Numbered from the stretch's first letter, positions 45,909 through 54,749 are shown. The stretch is DNA of 64,000 bases from an uncultured Verrucomicrobiota bacterium (GCA_902510815.1 CABXDI010000001.1:81950-145949), one strand, 5' to 3'. Notes: generated by a model from the letters alone, not told the origin. Made by a program: numbers and translations.

Positions 45909-46136
45909 TTAACTTGTCTCATTTATAGATTTTAATATTTCACCTTCCTCAGGAAATCGACCAGTCTCCTTCTTTGAATAAATAAGCGTACCATTGGCAG
46001 TAACCTCAAATACACCCCCACTGCCTTCAACGATTTCAACGTTTACATCTTCCACCCCTTTTTTAAGTTCATCCGCCAAACTGACGGCTTGGGGTTTGTA
46101 ATTTCACATTCCTCAGTAAAGAATCGATATATCCAT
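45909..46136 (-). CDS. SelW/Rdx-family selenoprotein with a UxxU redox motif (two in-frame TGA)
   Basis: 75 codons plus TAA. On the minus strand ATG 46136 gives MDISILY-[TGA]-GM-[TGA]-NYKPQAVSLADELK, later EIVEGSGGVFEVTANGTLIY and SKKETGRFPEEGEILKS. From NYKP onward this is the SelW/Rdx thioredoxin-like fold (Y-C-x-x-C/U-N-Y ... GSGGxFEV ... GRFPE). The two TGAs (46113-46115 and 46104-46106) occupy exactly the two positions of the family's CxxC/CxxU motif and no other stop interrupts the frame. So the protein most likely carries two selenocysteines. Family members are small redox proteins. A SECIS-like hairpin lies right after the second TGA. Sec-insertion genes are not in this window. A pseudogene is the alternative, but two stops exactly at both redox sites would be a large coincidence. 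Confidence 0.8.
46073..46094 (-). promoter_or_regulatory. candidate bacterial SECIS hairpin
   Basis: Nine bases after the second TGA, CCCCAA pairs with TTGG-c-GG (one bulged C) around the loop GCCGTCAGT, which contains G-U. The loop lies about 16-24 bases downstream of the second TGA and 25-33 bases downstream of the first. Both fit the distance known for SelB-binding bacterial SECIS stems, so one hairpin might serve both codons. Confidence 0.5.
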
Positions 46137-46224
46137 GTTTTTTAAACTTATTATTGATTTTGAATATAAGTATTATAGGCCTATTACCAAGTCAAGCCAC
46201 TTGAAGCACTAAGAGCTTTGACTC

Positions 46225-47481
46225 CTAGTTCTTAGCAAGCGAAATACTCAAGGTTTGGGGAGCCGTTGTTATTTTAAGGCTCGGAACAGTGATGATTTTA
46301 TCAGCGCCGATTCTTATCTTTCCTTTCGATTCCCCAAAATTCCAATTTATAAAATCACCCTCTTTAAATTCAAATTTCTGCAATCTTCTCAATGTCACAT
46401 CCGTGGTAGCTTCCTTGGGGAGGTTGAATTTTGTTTTAATATCATCAGCCGAATTTAAATATAACGAAACAGTAAATGATTTTTTTTCATCGCTTATTAA
46501 TTTCCATCTAAAGAATGCATTCACCTGACCCGATTTTTTATCTGATAAATTATTAGGCCAAGGTAAGTCATCGTTAGAAGTCGCATTTGTGAATACCGGG
46601 TAAGCTTCATTTTTTTTAACACTCAACCAATCAAATGAATTAATAAGATCATTAACTTGTAAAATTCTCTCATGATTATTGGCATGCCCGAATGATCCCC
46701 AGTAAAAATAAAGTGGGTACTTTCTGTCATTCATTGCTTTAACAAATCGGTCATGACCAAATGACCAACCATCATTCTGACCAGAGTAATCCAATGTAAT
46801 TGGAGGATCCGGTAAGTTGAGTTTCTTTGCCGCCGCATCGTCTGAAAAAGCCATCCTCTGATCTGCGTGTTCTATACCTGCAGGAACGTTCGCTTTGATC
46901 GCTGCAAAAATATTACCATGTCGCAATCCAATCCCAAGCGCACCACTACCTCCCATAGAGTTGCCTGATAAATAAACTCTATTCGAATCAATCTTATATT
47001 TTTCAATAACCCACTCAATCGTATCTATAACACGACGCTCAACAGGGCGAGTTTCTATACCTGAATTTTTTTTCTTTAGATTTGCATCTCTGGCATGCAT
47101 TCCACCCCACCACCAATCTCCTTTATTTGCCCTACAATCTACATATAGAGCATAAAAGTTTGAAGGTGAGTGATAAATATCATGATTTCCAACTTGTTTT
47201 GTACACTTAACAGCAGAAAAGACATCATGACCCGCAGAGTGTAAAACAACGTAAAGTGGAGCCTTTTTTTTGATCTTTTCAGGGTGAATTACAATAAATG
47301 TGTCTGTTTGCGGTGCCTCGTATCCCCACGCTTTTTTTATTCCATGCTCAAAGACCTCCAGCTCTCTTCCACTATTTATGAGCCCTTCTTTCTTTTCAGG
47401 AACTAGAATAGGCTTCCAATTTTCATTCTCTGAATAAGCCAATGTTGCCATTGCCCAAATAGTTAATAAAAGTCGTATCAT
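46225..47481 (-). CDS. secreted alpha/beta hydrolase (esterase/PHB-depolymerase-like)
   Basis: 418 aa from the ATG at 47481, chosen because it gives a signal peptide (MIRLLLTIWAMATLAYS); an upstream ATG at 47529 adds 16 residues. The fold shows APLYVVLHSAGHDVFSAVKC (oxyanion region), YLSGNSMGGSGALGIGLRHG (nucleophile Ser), LDYSGQNDGWSFGHDRF (Asp region) and FYWGSFGHANNHER (His). A beta-rich C-terminal domain (about 320-418) follows. It resembles feruloyl/acetylxylan esterase and PHB-depolymerase-like enzymes, which cut ester bonds on polysaccharides or polyesters outside the cytoplasm. The selenoprotein gene lies 89 bases downstream on the same strand. Confidence 0.82.
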   Translation of the reverse strand: MIRLLLTIWAMATLAYSENENWKPILVPEKKEGLINSGRELEVFEHGIKKAWGYEAPQTDTFIVIHPEKIKKKAPLYVVLHSAGHDVFSAVKCTKQVGNHDIYHSPSNFYALYVDCRANKGDWWWGGMHARDANLKKKNSGIETRPVERRVIDTIEWVIEKYKIDSNRVYLSGNSMGGSGALGIGLRHGNIFAAIKANVPAGIEHADQRMAFSDDAAAKKLNLPDPPITLDYSGQNDGWSFGHDRFVKAMNDRKYPLYFYWGSFGHANNHERILQVNDLINSFDWLSVKKNEAYPVFTNATSNDDLPWPNNLSDKKSGQVNAFFRWKLISDEKKSFTVSLYLNSADDIKTKFNLPKEATTDVTLRRLQKFEFKEGDFINWNFGESKGKIRIGADKIITVPSLKITTAPQTLSISLAKN

Positions 47482-47579
47482 CCCCAATTTTAACACGAAA
47501 CTATAGGCATTAACAAGCATGGTTAACATTTAGAATTATTTGTTTCCTGATTTTAAAAAAAATAGGTTAGACTTATATA

Positions 47580-48473
47580 ATGGAAAATCTAGAGAGCAAA
47601 AATTCTCCAAAAATGATCATGGGTTTTGTCCTTGGTCTATTAGCTGGAGTCCTTGGCGTTTTATTCGCGCAATACACTTTTAAGAGTAATGAACCTCAAA
47701 AAGTTTCGACTGTTGAAAAATCTACGAACGGAATCACTAATTCAAATCCCTCAACTAAGACTCCCCGCCTGTCTGTTACTAATACAAGTCCTAGAAAAGA
47801 CTCTTCGTCTATAAAATCTGATACAGATGAAAAAGAAGATGAGAAAGAAAAAGGAAACGAGATTTTGGAAACGCTCATGGCTCTAGGGGAAGAAAAACAA
47901 AAAGAAGGAGTCAGTGATGAAGTCGACAAAATGGCAGAAAGATTTAATCTTACAGTCAGCCAAAAAAGTAAGTTACAAGAACTTCTTGAAGCAAAGGCAA
48001 AAGCTCAATCAGAAGCCGGATTGAAGCTATTCACCGGAAAAGCTTCAATAGCCGAACTCATTGCATCAGACGAAGATAATTATTCGGAAATAGATAAGGC
48101 AATGCAGGAACTTCTCTCAGGAGATCAACTAGCAGAATATGAGACCTATGCCGAAGAACGCGAGATTGAGAGAATCGAAAAAAAGACTAATGAAGATCTT
48201 GGAGGATTAAGAGAAATAGCTGGAATCACTGAGGAGCAAATTGATCAGGCTCGTGACTTGTTTATTGAAATAAATGCCTCTGAAAAACCAGGTTATATGG
48301 ATATGACAAATATCACTAGAAATCAATTCATGGGAGTCATTGATGATGCTCTAGACAAAAGAATTAGTGGCGTATCCGAGTTCCTAAATGATGACCAAGT
48401 CACAAGTTACCGCAAACAACTAGATGGCTTCAGGAAAATGATCTCAGCATTCGTTCCTGATACCACCGAGTAG
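47580..48473 (+). CDS. membrane-anchored helical protein, unknown function
   Basis: 297 aa. A single transmembrane helix (about 12-32: MIMGFVLGLLAGVLGVLFAQ) is followed by a Ser/Thr/Asn-rich linker, then a highly charged, mostly helical region (EKEDEKEKGNEILETLMALG; FNLTVSQKSKLQELLEAKAK; LSGDQLAEYETYAEEREIER). The pattern of short helices with 'L...Q...Y' motifs loosely recalls Spy/CpxP-like periplasmic proteins, but I cannot assign the family. Convergent with the sulfatase gene, 9 bases between stops. Confidence 0.6.
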   Translation: MENLESKNSPKMIMGFVLGLLAGVLGVLFAQYTFKSNEPQKVSTVEKSTNGITNSNPSTKTPRLSVTNTSPRKDSSSIKSDTDEKEDEKEKGNEILETLMALGEEKQKEGVSDEVDKMAERFNLTVSQKSKLQELLEAKAKAQSEAGLKLFTGKASIAELIASDEDNYSEIDKAMQELLSGDQLAEYETYAEEREIERIEKKTNEDLGGLREIAGITEEQIDQARDLFIEINASEKPGYMDMTNITRNQFMGVIDDALDKRISGVSEFLNDDQVTSYRKQLDGFRKMISAFVPDTTE

Positions 48474-48482
48474 TCTTTGATC

Positions 48483-49760
48483 TCAATCGTCAAGGTTTTG
48501 TCTGGCGCAATCTAAGACTAGAAATGCAGCCTTTTGATCATCACTTAAATTACCATTTAAACGAACCTCCTTACCAGGTTCAGCAGAACTAACCTCCACG
48601 AATTTTCCATCGTTATATAACTTATATTTCTGATCTCTTACCCACCATTTCCCTTTACGTTCACTATATGCCCAAGATTTTTTAGAATCTTTTCCATTAA
48701 AAATGGGTAGAAAACTGATACCATTAATCTTTTTATTCACTTTCAATCCCGCAACCTCACTAAATGTTGCATGAAAATCAGCCATATCGATTAGAGCATC
48801 AGACTTCTTGCCCGAACTGACCACAGAAGGCCAATTTATTATCATTGGAACCCGAGTTCCGGTGTCATCTAACTTTCCTTTTCCTCCTTGAATTCTTTGG
48901 CCATTCAAATTCGAAAAGATAGGCTCTCTAATAAGTTTTTTTCCTTTGGGATAAGAGATAAATCTTGAAGGCGTTCCATTGTCAGCAACAAAAACAAGTA
49001 GAGTATTCTCGCGTATTTTTTTCTTGTCTAAAAATTCCACTAGCAAACCTACTTGGCGATCCATCTCGGTAACCATTTCCTTATAATTTAAATACTTACC
49101 GCTTGGTGAAACCGGAACAGGATCTCCTAGATCATCAGTGACGTCATGACATAGTGCCATTGAGTAAAAAGCAAAAAAGGGTTTCTCTTCTTTGAGCGAT
49201 CTAGACATAAAAGACTCAAGAAATTCACGATAAATATCAGGTCCGAATTTATTTTTCGTTTCGGATTTAACGGAACCGTTTTCATAAATCATCGGATCAT
49301 GATACCTCGGACCTTCATGCCAACCAAAAACACTATAGTTATCAAAGCCCATGCGGAAGGGTTGTTTAGGGTCATTTTTAAGGAGTGTTAATTGCCACTT
49401 TCCTGCAACAGCTGTGGCATAACCAGAGTCCTTTAGCGCATGCGCAATAGTTTCCCTTTCAAGGTTCTTTGGAAATTCTCCCCACCGAGGACTACCAATA
49501 TTTTTTGGGTAGCATCCAGTTAGTATAGCAATCCTTGTAGGATGACAAACTGGCATACTGTAACAGTGCATCGCTTGGATACCATTCCTAGCAAGTTTGT
49601 CCAAACGTGGAGTTAGATAAGACTGCCCACCATAACAACTTAATCCTTCATAACCCACATCATCAGCAAGAATAAAAAGAATGTTAGTTTTTTTTATATT
49701 TCCTTTAATTAATGAAGGTAAAAATATAAAACTAAAAATTATCGCAATCGGTAGTCTCAT
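48483..49760 (-). CDS. secreted sulfatase
   Basis: 425 aa from the ATG at 49760 (a TTG lies at 49769). Signal peptide, then the core NILFILADDVGYEGLSCYGG with the Asp metal pair near 33-34. The formylglycine motif is VCHPTRIAILTG (C-x-P-T-R), a Thr variant of the C-x-P-S-R signature also used by other sulfatases. LLVFVADNGTPSRFISYPKG and KGKLDDTGTRVPMIINWP are conserved metal/phosphate-pocket segments. The length fits the smaller S1-type sulfatases. It likely removes sulfate esters from algal or host polysaccharides. The catalytic Cys needs a formylglycine-generating enzyme encoded elsewhere. Confidence 0.9.
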   Translation of the reverse strand: MRLPIAIIFSFIFLPSLIKGNIKKTNILFILADDVGYEGLSCYGGQSYLTPRLDKLARNGIQAMHCYSMPVCHPTRIAILTGCYPKNIGSPRWGEFPKNLERETIAHALKDSGYATAVAGKWQLTLLKNDPKQPFRMGFDNYSVFGWHEGPRYHDPMIYENGSVKSETKNKFGPDIYREFLESFMSRSLKEEKPFFAFYSMALCHDVTDDLGDPVPVSPSGKYLNYKEMVTEMDRQVGLLVEFLDKKKIRENTLLVFVADNGTPSRFISYPKGKKLIREPIFSNLNGQRIQGGKGKLDDTGTRVPMIINWPSVVSSGKKSDALIDMADFHATFSEVAGLKVNKKINGISFLPIFNGKDSKKSWAYSERKGKWWVRDQKYKLYNDGKFVEVSSAEPGKEVRLNGNLSDDQKAAFLVLDCARQNLDD

Positions 49761-49852
49761 TAGTATCAATCAGTCTAAGCATTTAAAATGCATAGGCAAT
49801 AACACTGTCTCACAAGTTTTTTACATTCAAATACTTGAGATAGTATCATAAT

Positions 49853-50977
49853 TTACTCTATTTGACTCGACCTAGCCACACCATCTGCCGGTGGTGTGGT
49901 GTAAGTATTATAACTCGACCTTTTAATACTAAAATTTGATAAATTAGAGACAATTGTGAAAAAATTACTGGATTTTTTGCGTTTTGGAAAAACCCTCACA
50001 CCTGATGATCTGACAGGAATCTTGGCCACCAATATATGATGAGGGAGGGTGGATATAAGGTAGAAGCCAATAGATGCGTATACCAAAGACGGGACGACGG
50101 GAGCTTTGATGAAGACTGACCATAAGATCACTATTAAGTAGGCAGGAGCACTTAACCATACCGCATCTAAATGGAGTGTTAGAATATCCTTGAAAGTCGT
50201 TGTGTTTCTAATGTTTTGCTTCTTGAAATGTGACAATCTCAACATGTGCTTGGTGGAATGTATTGCCAAAAAGTATCCACCAATTGCCAGCAGAGGAGGT
50301 AAAAAAACAAACCAAAAGAAACATATGACCGATTCAAACAGGAATGCGATCACCGCACTAGAAGACCAATTGATCTTAGTTTTCAAAGAATCAAAAATTG
50401 CAAAACTGAGCGTAGCAATAAGAAGAATATATCCAAAGTATGTAATAATCTGATTAATTGTGGAATTAAATGAAACTTGACTGAGGTAGTAAAACGGATC
50501 CCAAGTCTGCTGAGTGAAAAATATCGATGGTATAGCCACCACAAAAGAACCTCTTACCCAAGCCCAAGATTTTGGTATTGAAGTTGAAATACCAAAACAT
50601 TCAATAGCATGTACCCTATCAGCCTCCCCAAAATGTACAGCCGTTAGTACCAAAAATAATAATGTGGTTAATAAGGGAAAAAAGTAAAACAAACCAAAGG
50701 TGAAAACCATTAGTAAAATGTACCATCCAAATTTGTTCCATCCTTTTGCCTTAAATTCTCCAGTCTGTGACCAACGTTGAACGTGAAGATCTAAACTGCC
50801 ATGAGCCATTCCCATAAAAGCTAATGAAATGACCCAGACCCAAGGAGTAAAAGTTGAGGCTGATGGAAAAAATGCGTATGTGACAAAAATAAAAAATAAG
50901 AGAGATAAGGGAATAAAAAAAGTTAGCGCCCCGTTTAAACGGGGCGCTTTGTTAAAATTATGTTTATACTCAACCAC
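49853..50977 (-). CDS. blh: Brp/Blh-family beta-carotene 15,15'-dioxygenase (retinal synthesis)
   Basis: 374 aa integral membrane protein, starting with GTG immediately after the rhodopsin TAA (TAAGTG). Conserved His motifs are MGMAHGSLDLHVQRW (59-65), TAVHFGEADRVH (115-123), FLAIHSTKHMLRLSH and STLPHHILV, as expected for the iron-binding Blh family that cleaves beta-carotene to retinal. Coupling with rhodopsin supports the call. The protein is longer than most Blh (about 300 aa) because of a basic C-terminal tail. An intrinsic-terminator-like hairpin covers codons 10-18 (see separate entry), and no other good start exists downstream of it before the first His motif. Confidence 0.85.
   Translation of the reverse strand: MVEYKHNFNKAPRLNGALTFFIPLSLLFFIFVTYAFFPSASTFTPWVWVISLAFMGMAHGSLDLHVQRWSQTGEFKAKGWNKFGWYILLMVFTFGLFYFFPLLTTLLFLVLTAVHFGEADRVHAIECFGISTSIPKSWAWVRGSFVVAIPSIFFTQQTWDPFYYLSQVSFNSTINQIITYFGYILLIATLSFAIFDSLKTKINWSSSAVIAFLFESVICFFWFVFLPPLLAIGGYFLAIHSTKHMLRLSHFKKQNIRNTTTFKDILTLHLDAVWLSAPAYLIVILWSVFIKAPVVPSLVYASIGFYLISTLPHHILVAKIPVRSSGVRVFPKRKKSSNFFTIVSNLSNFSIKRSSYNTYTTPPADGVARSSQIE
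50915..50948 (-). terminator. intrinsic-terminator-like hairpin inside the 5' end of blh
   Basis: On the minus strand AGCGCCCCG pairs perfectly with CGGGGCGCT around TTTAAA (50925-50948), followed within three bases by seven T (50915-50921). It lies about 30 bases after the rhodopsin stop and inside blh codons 10-18. It would end most rhodopsin transcripts and let blh be expressed by read-through or by a translating ribosome that blocks the hairpin. Confidence 0.8.
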
Positions 50978-51775
50978 TTATTCAGCAGTAGGTATAGATC
51001 CTTCAGCCTCTAGTTTGGTTAGCATCTGTGCAGCGATTACACAAGCAACACCAAATCCTACTTTGTTTATTACGTCAGCTATGTTGTAAGCGATTTCACG
51101 GAAACTTTCGTTGCTTGAAAGAGCAAGCAGAAAACCAACAGGATAAATTATCCAGCCTATAGCAATAAATTTTTTCATTACACCAAGCTGGCCTTGGAAA
51201 GACTCAGGTAAATGAGAGGCAGCGCTCGTTACTTGACCGTAGAGTTGTTTTACAATCAGAATCCAAAAGACGCATGAAACGATATAAAATCCCCACCAAA
51301 CACCTCCACCCAGAGGACTTGTTTCAGCAATCCACGCGAAAACTAGCATTCCAAGGGAAAGGGCACCCAAGTTCCAAAATAATCCTTTGCTTTTTTTCCC
51401 GAGGGCTAAAAGTAGTGGAAACTCAAGAACCATTAAAGGTACAGTAATCAACCAGTCGATATACCTGTAGGCGGTGGGAAATGCCGATAACTCACCGACT
51501 GTAGCCTTACCATCTACAAAAGTAATAGCGTTAGCTAATGACTCGGCATATATGGATGCCATTCTGTAATAGTGGAAACATGCAACTGCGCAGATAATAC
51601 CCGCAACAATAGCAACTTTTTTATATTTGTCAGAAAGAGTCCCTTGCAGCATCCATAAATAGATTGCGCCGGCTCCCATTCCAACAATACCCAACCAGAA
51701 AAGGTACAAGGTGATACCCTCTGTAGAAAGGCCCGCTTGAAGAGCCTTGAATGTAGAAGAAGAAGTTTCGTTCAT
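50978..51775 (-). CDS. proteorhodopsin (green-tuned proton pump)
   Basis: 265 aa, seven transmembrane helices. Helix C reads RYIDWLITVPLMVLEF: Asp107 is the proton acceptor, Glu118 the donor (a D-x10-E spacing identical to proteorhodopsin 97/108), and Met115 at the spectral-tuning site indicates green absorption (Gln would be blue). Helix B has CFHYYRM with the His equivalent to His75. The retinal lysine is Lys238 in IADVINKVGFG. It pumps protons with light and makes a motive force. The gene precedes blh, the retinal-forming enzyme, and is followed by a terminator-like hairpin. Confidence 0.96.
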   Translation of the reverse strand: MNETSSSTFKALQAGLSTEGITLYLFWLGIVGMGAGAIYLWMLQGTLSDKYKKVAIVAGIICAVACFHYYRMASIYAESLANAITFVDGKATVGELSAFPTAYRYIDWLITVPLMVLEFPLLLALGKKSKGLFWNLGALSLGMLVFAWIAETSPLGGGVWWGFYIVSCVFWILIVKQLYGQVTSAASHLPESFQGQLGVMKKFIAIGWIIYPVGFLLALSSNESFREIAYNIADVINKVGFGVACVIAAQMLTKLEAEGSIPTAE

Positions 51776-51941
51776 AACCGAAAAAACGAGAACAAACTTC
51801 TTATGGATTTGAAATATTTTAAAGAAAGTTAATTAGAAATTTTTTGAGAAGATTTAAGATCCTTTATCAAAAAAAAATCGTTATTGATGATGCATTGTCA
51901 ATTTAACATCTCCAGATTGACGTTGACTAACATAACTAAAA

Positions 51942-53021
51942 TTATTTTATCCTTAAATAAATTTTTGAAAAATTAAAGACTTCAGCATCAAAACCAAGTG
52001 CACTTTTTAGCTTAACGTCCCGGTCCCATGAATTTTTAGTTCTAAATATTTTCCACATCTGCTTGAAGGTAAGATTAAGAAAATACTGAAGGGAAGTAAC
52101 CAGAGGGGTATTAGTCAACGGGTAGTCTGTTCCATAAAGCAACCGTCCAGATAACCGCTCATCGGTGATTACTTTTCTTAGGTTTTTTCTTTTGTTTACT
52201 TGAGTCAACGAAGAAATATCAGCAACTAAATTGGGGTATTTTTCCAACATATTGAGCAACCTATCAATATTCTCATAACCATCAGACTTACCCGAACTAG
52301 CGACATGAGCCGCGATAACCTTAACACCAAGCTCCAAAGGTAAGGTCAATAACTCAGGGTCACCAAGTCTATCATTAGTCCGAGTAAAGGATTCTTCGTC
52401 TCCAGTGTGAACTAATAAAGGCAAATCGAGTTCTATCAGCTTCTTGTAGTAAGGTATATAACGATCATCAGAGGGGTCTATTTCCTGTATATTTGGTAAC
52501 CACTTTACCAAAACCGCTCCATTATCCTTCGACCAAGCTAATTCATGTAATGAATCTGGCTTATTTGGGTGAACACTAGCGCCAAAGTATAACTCGGGGT
52601 AATTCTTAACCTGTTCAGCAATGTACTCATTAGGAACATAAAATTCCATTTTATCTTGCATGATCTCCCCCCTATCATCACGAGGCGCATCAAGAGCCAA
52701 AAGGACAGCACCGTCAACGTATTCAGAATCTCGAATCGAATCTACTATTCTGTGCACAAGAATCTGGTCTCCATAATCATGTACCTCTTCTTCACTGCTT
52801 CCAAAAGATTTCAAGTAAACATCGAATCTCCAACTATTTCGAAGATCATCGGAAATAATTGCTCCACTATTCCCATGCCCTAGCCCTGCAGTATGACAAT
52901 GCATGTCAATAATGCCTTTAGGTGGTTCCTCAATATTTTCACTAAAAGGGCCAGAGAAGAAAATCAACCTCAAAACAAAAAGCGCCGTTATAGACCAAAG
53001 GATAATAAAAAAAATTAGCAT
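51942..53021 (-). CDS. membrane-anchored amidohydrolase (amidohydro-rel family)
   Basis: 359 aa from the ATG at 53021 (a TTG at 53024 immediately follows the dehydratase stop). One N-terminal transmembrane segment (FFIILWSITALFVLRLIFF) is unusual for this family and places the barrel outside the cytoplasm. The metal site reads GIIDMHCHTAGLGHG (H-x-H), and the C-terminal LLYGTDYPLTN (T-D) and VKVIAAHVASSGKSDG segments are typical of amidohydrolase-2 enzymes, including lactonases. Position right after the sugar-acid dehydratase suggests action on a sugar lactone or a related acid; the substrate is not proven. Confidence 0.75.
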   Translation of the reverse strand: MLIFFIILWSITALFVLRLIFFSGPFSENIEEPPKGIIDMHCHTAGLGHGNSGAIISDDLRNSWRFDVYLKSFGSSEEEVHDYGDQILVHRIVDSIRDSEYVDGAVLLALDAPRDDRGEIMQDKMEFYVPNEYIAEQVKNYPELYFGASVHPNKPDSLHELAWSKDNGAVLVKWLPNIQEIDPSDDRYIPYYKKLIELDLPLLVHTGDEESFTRTNDRLGDPELLTLPLELGVKVIAAHVASSGKSDGYENIDRLLNMLEKYPNLVADISSLTQVNKRKNLRKVITDERLSGRLLYGTDYPLTNTPLVTSLQYFLNLTFKQMWKIFRTKNSWDRDVKLKSALGFDAEVFNFSKIYLRIK

Positions 53022-53024
53022 CAA

Positions 53025-54749
53025 TTAATAAATTTGAGGTTCTGGGGTTTCATCTTCACCTTCAAGGAAATCAAAGTCACATCCCTTATCGGCTTGAGTT
53101 ACGTGATCAAGGTAAAGTCTTGTGTAACCTCTCGCATAGGGATCTTTTCTTTTATCTGAGTCTTCAATGCGTTTTTTAATTTCTTCATCCGAAATCTCCA
53201 GATTAATAGTCCTAGATTCAACATCAAGAGTAATCATATCACCATCCTGGACGGCAGCTAGTGGACCACCTGCAGCAGATTCAGGGGCGACATGCAAGAC
53301 GCAAGTTCCATAACTCGTCCCAGACATCCTAGCATCAGAAATTCTAACCATGTCTCGAACTCCTTCCTTGAGAAGTTTTTTAGGAATTGGCAACATTCCC
53401 CATTCCGGCATTCCCGGTGCCCCTATAGGACCAGCATTTCTCAAAACAAGAACAGAATCCTTGGTAACTGGCAATTCAGGATCATCAATACGTTCTGAAA
53501 GTTCTTTATAATCATTAAACACAACAGCAGGTCCCGAATGATTGAGGAGTGATGGATCAGCCGCTGAATGTTTAATAACAGCTCCATTTGGCGCCAGATT
53601 CCCTCCAAGGACCGTAGTTCCACCATCAGCTGCGATTGGATCATCAATGGTTCGTATGACTTCATCTTTGTGAACCTGGGAATTGATAACATTTTCTGCA
53701 AGAGTCTTACCATTCACCGTAGGCAAATCCATATGTAAAATAGACTCCATCCTTTTAAGAACAGCAGGAAGCCCACCTGCAAAGTAGAAATCTTCCATAA
53801 GAAATTTCCCTGAAGGTCGAAGGTCAGCAATGAGTGGAGTCTTTCTCGAAATCTCATCAAAATCACTCAAGGACAATTTAACTCCAGCGCGCCCCGCCAT
53901 GGCTAGTAGATGAACGATGGCATTTGTTGATCCTCCAATTGCCATATCTACCGCAATCGCATTCTCGAAAGCTTTTCGCGTCGCTAAATCAGACGGCTTG
54001 GGTCCCTCCCATGCATTATTGACAGCCTGCCTGCCAGCCTCCGCGGCGAGTCTTAAGTGATTTGAATCCATTGCCGGAACGGATGAAGCACCAGGAATTG
54101 AAAATCCTAAAACTTCAGCCATTGCCGTCATCGTTGAAGCGGTTCCCATTGTCATACAATGACCTGGTGATCGTGCAATTCCTCCTTCAATTTCTTTCCA
54201 CTCCTCTTCAGATAGATTACCGGCCCTTCTCTCATCCCAGTATCCCCAGACATCAGATCCTGATCCTAGAACTTGTCCTCTCCAGTTCCCTTTTATCATA
54301 GGACCAGAGGGAACATATATCGCAGGAACCCCAGCAGATATGGCTCCCATTATTAGTGCAGGGGTTGATTTATCGCAACCTCCTAGAAGAACCGCACAGT
54401 CTATGGGGTTTGCACGAATCATTTCCTCGGCTTCCATCGCTAAGAAATTTCGATAAAGCATCGATGTCGGCTTTGTTAAAGTCTCACCACATGACATTAC
54501 AGGAATCTCCATCGGAAGCCCTCCTCCCTGAAGAACACCTCGCTTAATGGACTCAACGGTAGATTTAAAGTGGAGGTGGCAAGAATTAAGATCTGTCCAA
54601 GTATTCAGAATTCCTACAACCGGTTTTCCATGAAAGTCACCATCACCTAATCCAGACTGCCTAGCCCTCGACCGATGGCCAAAGGCCCTGAGAGAGTCGG
54701 GACCATACCATCGGTACGATCTTAGTGTAGCGGGATCACGTTCAGACAT
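53025..54749 (-). CDS. IlvD/EDD-family sugar-acid dehydratase
   Basis: 574 aa. Fe-S cluster cysteines are visible at 57 (NSCHLH), 125 (LLGGCDKSTPA) and 198 (SPGHCMTMGT), with the spacing 68/73 found in L-arabinonate/xylonate-type dehydratases. The C-terminal ISDARMSGTSYGTCVLHVAP carries the catalytic Ser and differs from the IlvD form used for branched-chain amino acids. It removes water from an aldonic acid to give a 2-keto-3-deoxy acid. Neighbours are a GntP permease and an amidohydrolase, and a semialdehyde dehydrogenase lies upstream, all consistent with sugar-acid use rather than valine/isoleucine synthesis. Confidence 0.88.
   Translation of the reverse strand: MSERDPATLRSYRWYGPDSLRAFGHRSRARQSGLGDGDFHGKPVVGILNTWTDLNSCHLHFKSTVESIKRGVLQGGGLPMEIPVMSCGETLTKPTSMLYRNFLAMEAEEMIRANPIDCAVLLGGCDKSTPALIMGAISAGVPAIYVPSGPMIKGNWRGQVLGSGSDVWGYWDERRAGNLSEEEWKEIEGGIARSPGHCMTMGTASTMTAMAEVLGFSIPGASSVPAMDSNHLRLAAEAGRQAVNNAWEGPKPSDLATRKAFENAIAVDMAIGGSTNAIVHLLAMAGRAGVKLSLSDFDEISRKTPLIADLRPSGKFLMEDFYFAGGLPAVLKRMESILHMDLPTVNGKTLAENVINSQVHKDEVIRTIDDPIAADGGTTVLGGNLAPNGAVIKHSAADPSLLNHSGPAVVFNDYKELSERIDDPELPVTKDSVLVLRNAGPIGAPGMPEWGMLPIPKKLLKEGVRDMVRISDARMSGTSYGTCVLHVAPESAAGGPLAAVQDGDMITLDVESRTINLEISDEEIKKRIEDSDKRKDPYARGYTRLYLDHVTQADKGCDFDFLEGEDETPEPQIY

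Noticed and set aside
51869..51902. Promoter with TTGACA before the rhodopsin gene
   Set aside because: TTGACA is present on the minus strand but no -10 lies at 16-18 bases.
53025..54749. Call as valine/isoleucine IlvD
   Set aside because: The C-terminal motif and cysteine spacing fit sugar-acid dehydratases, and neighbours are sugar-acid genes.
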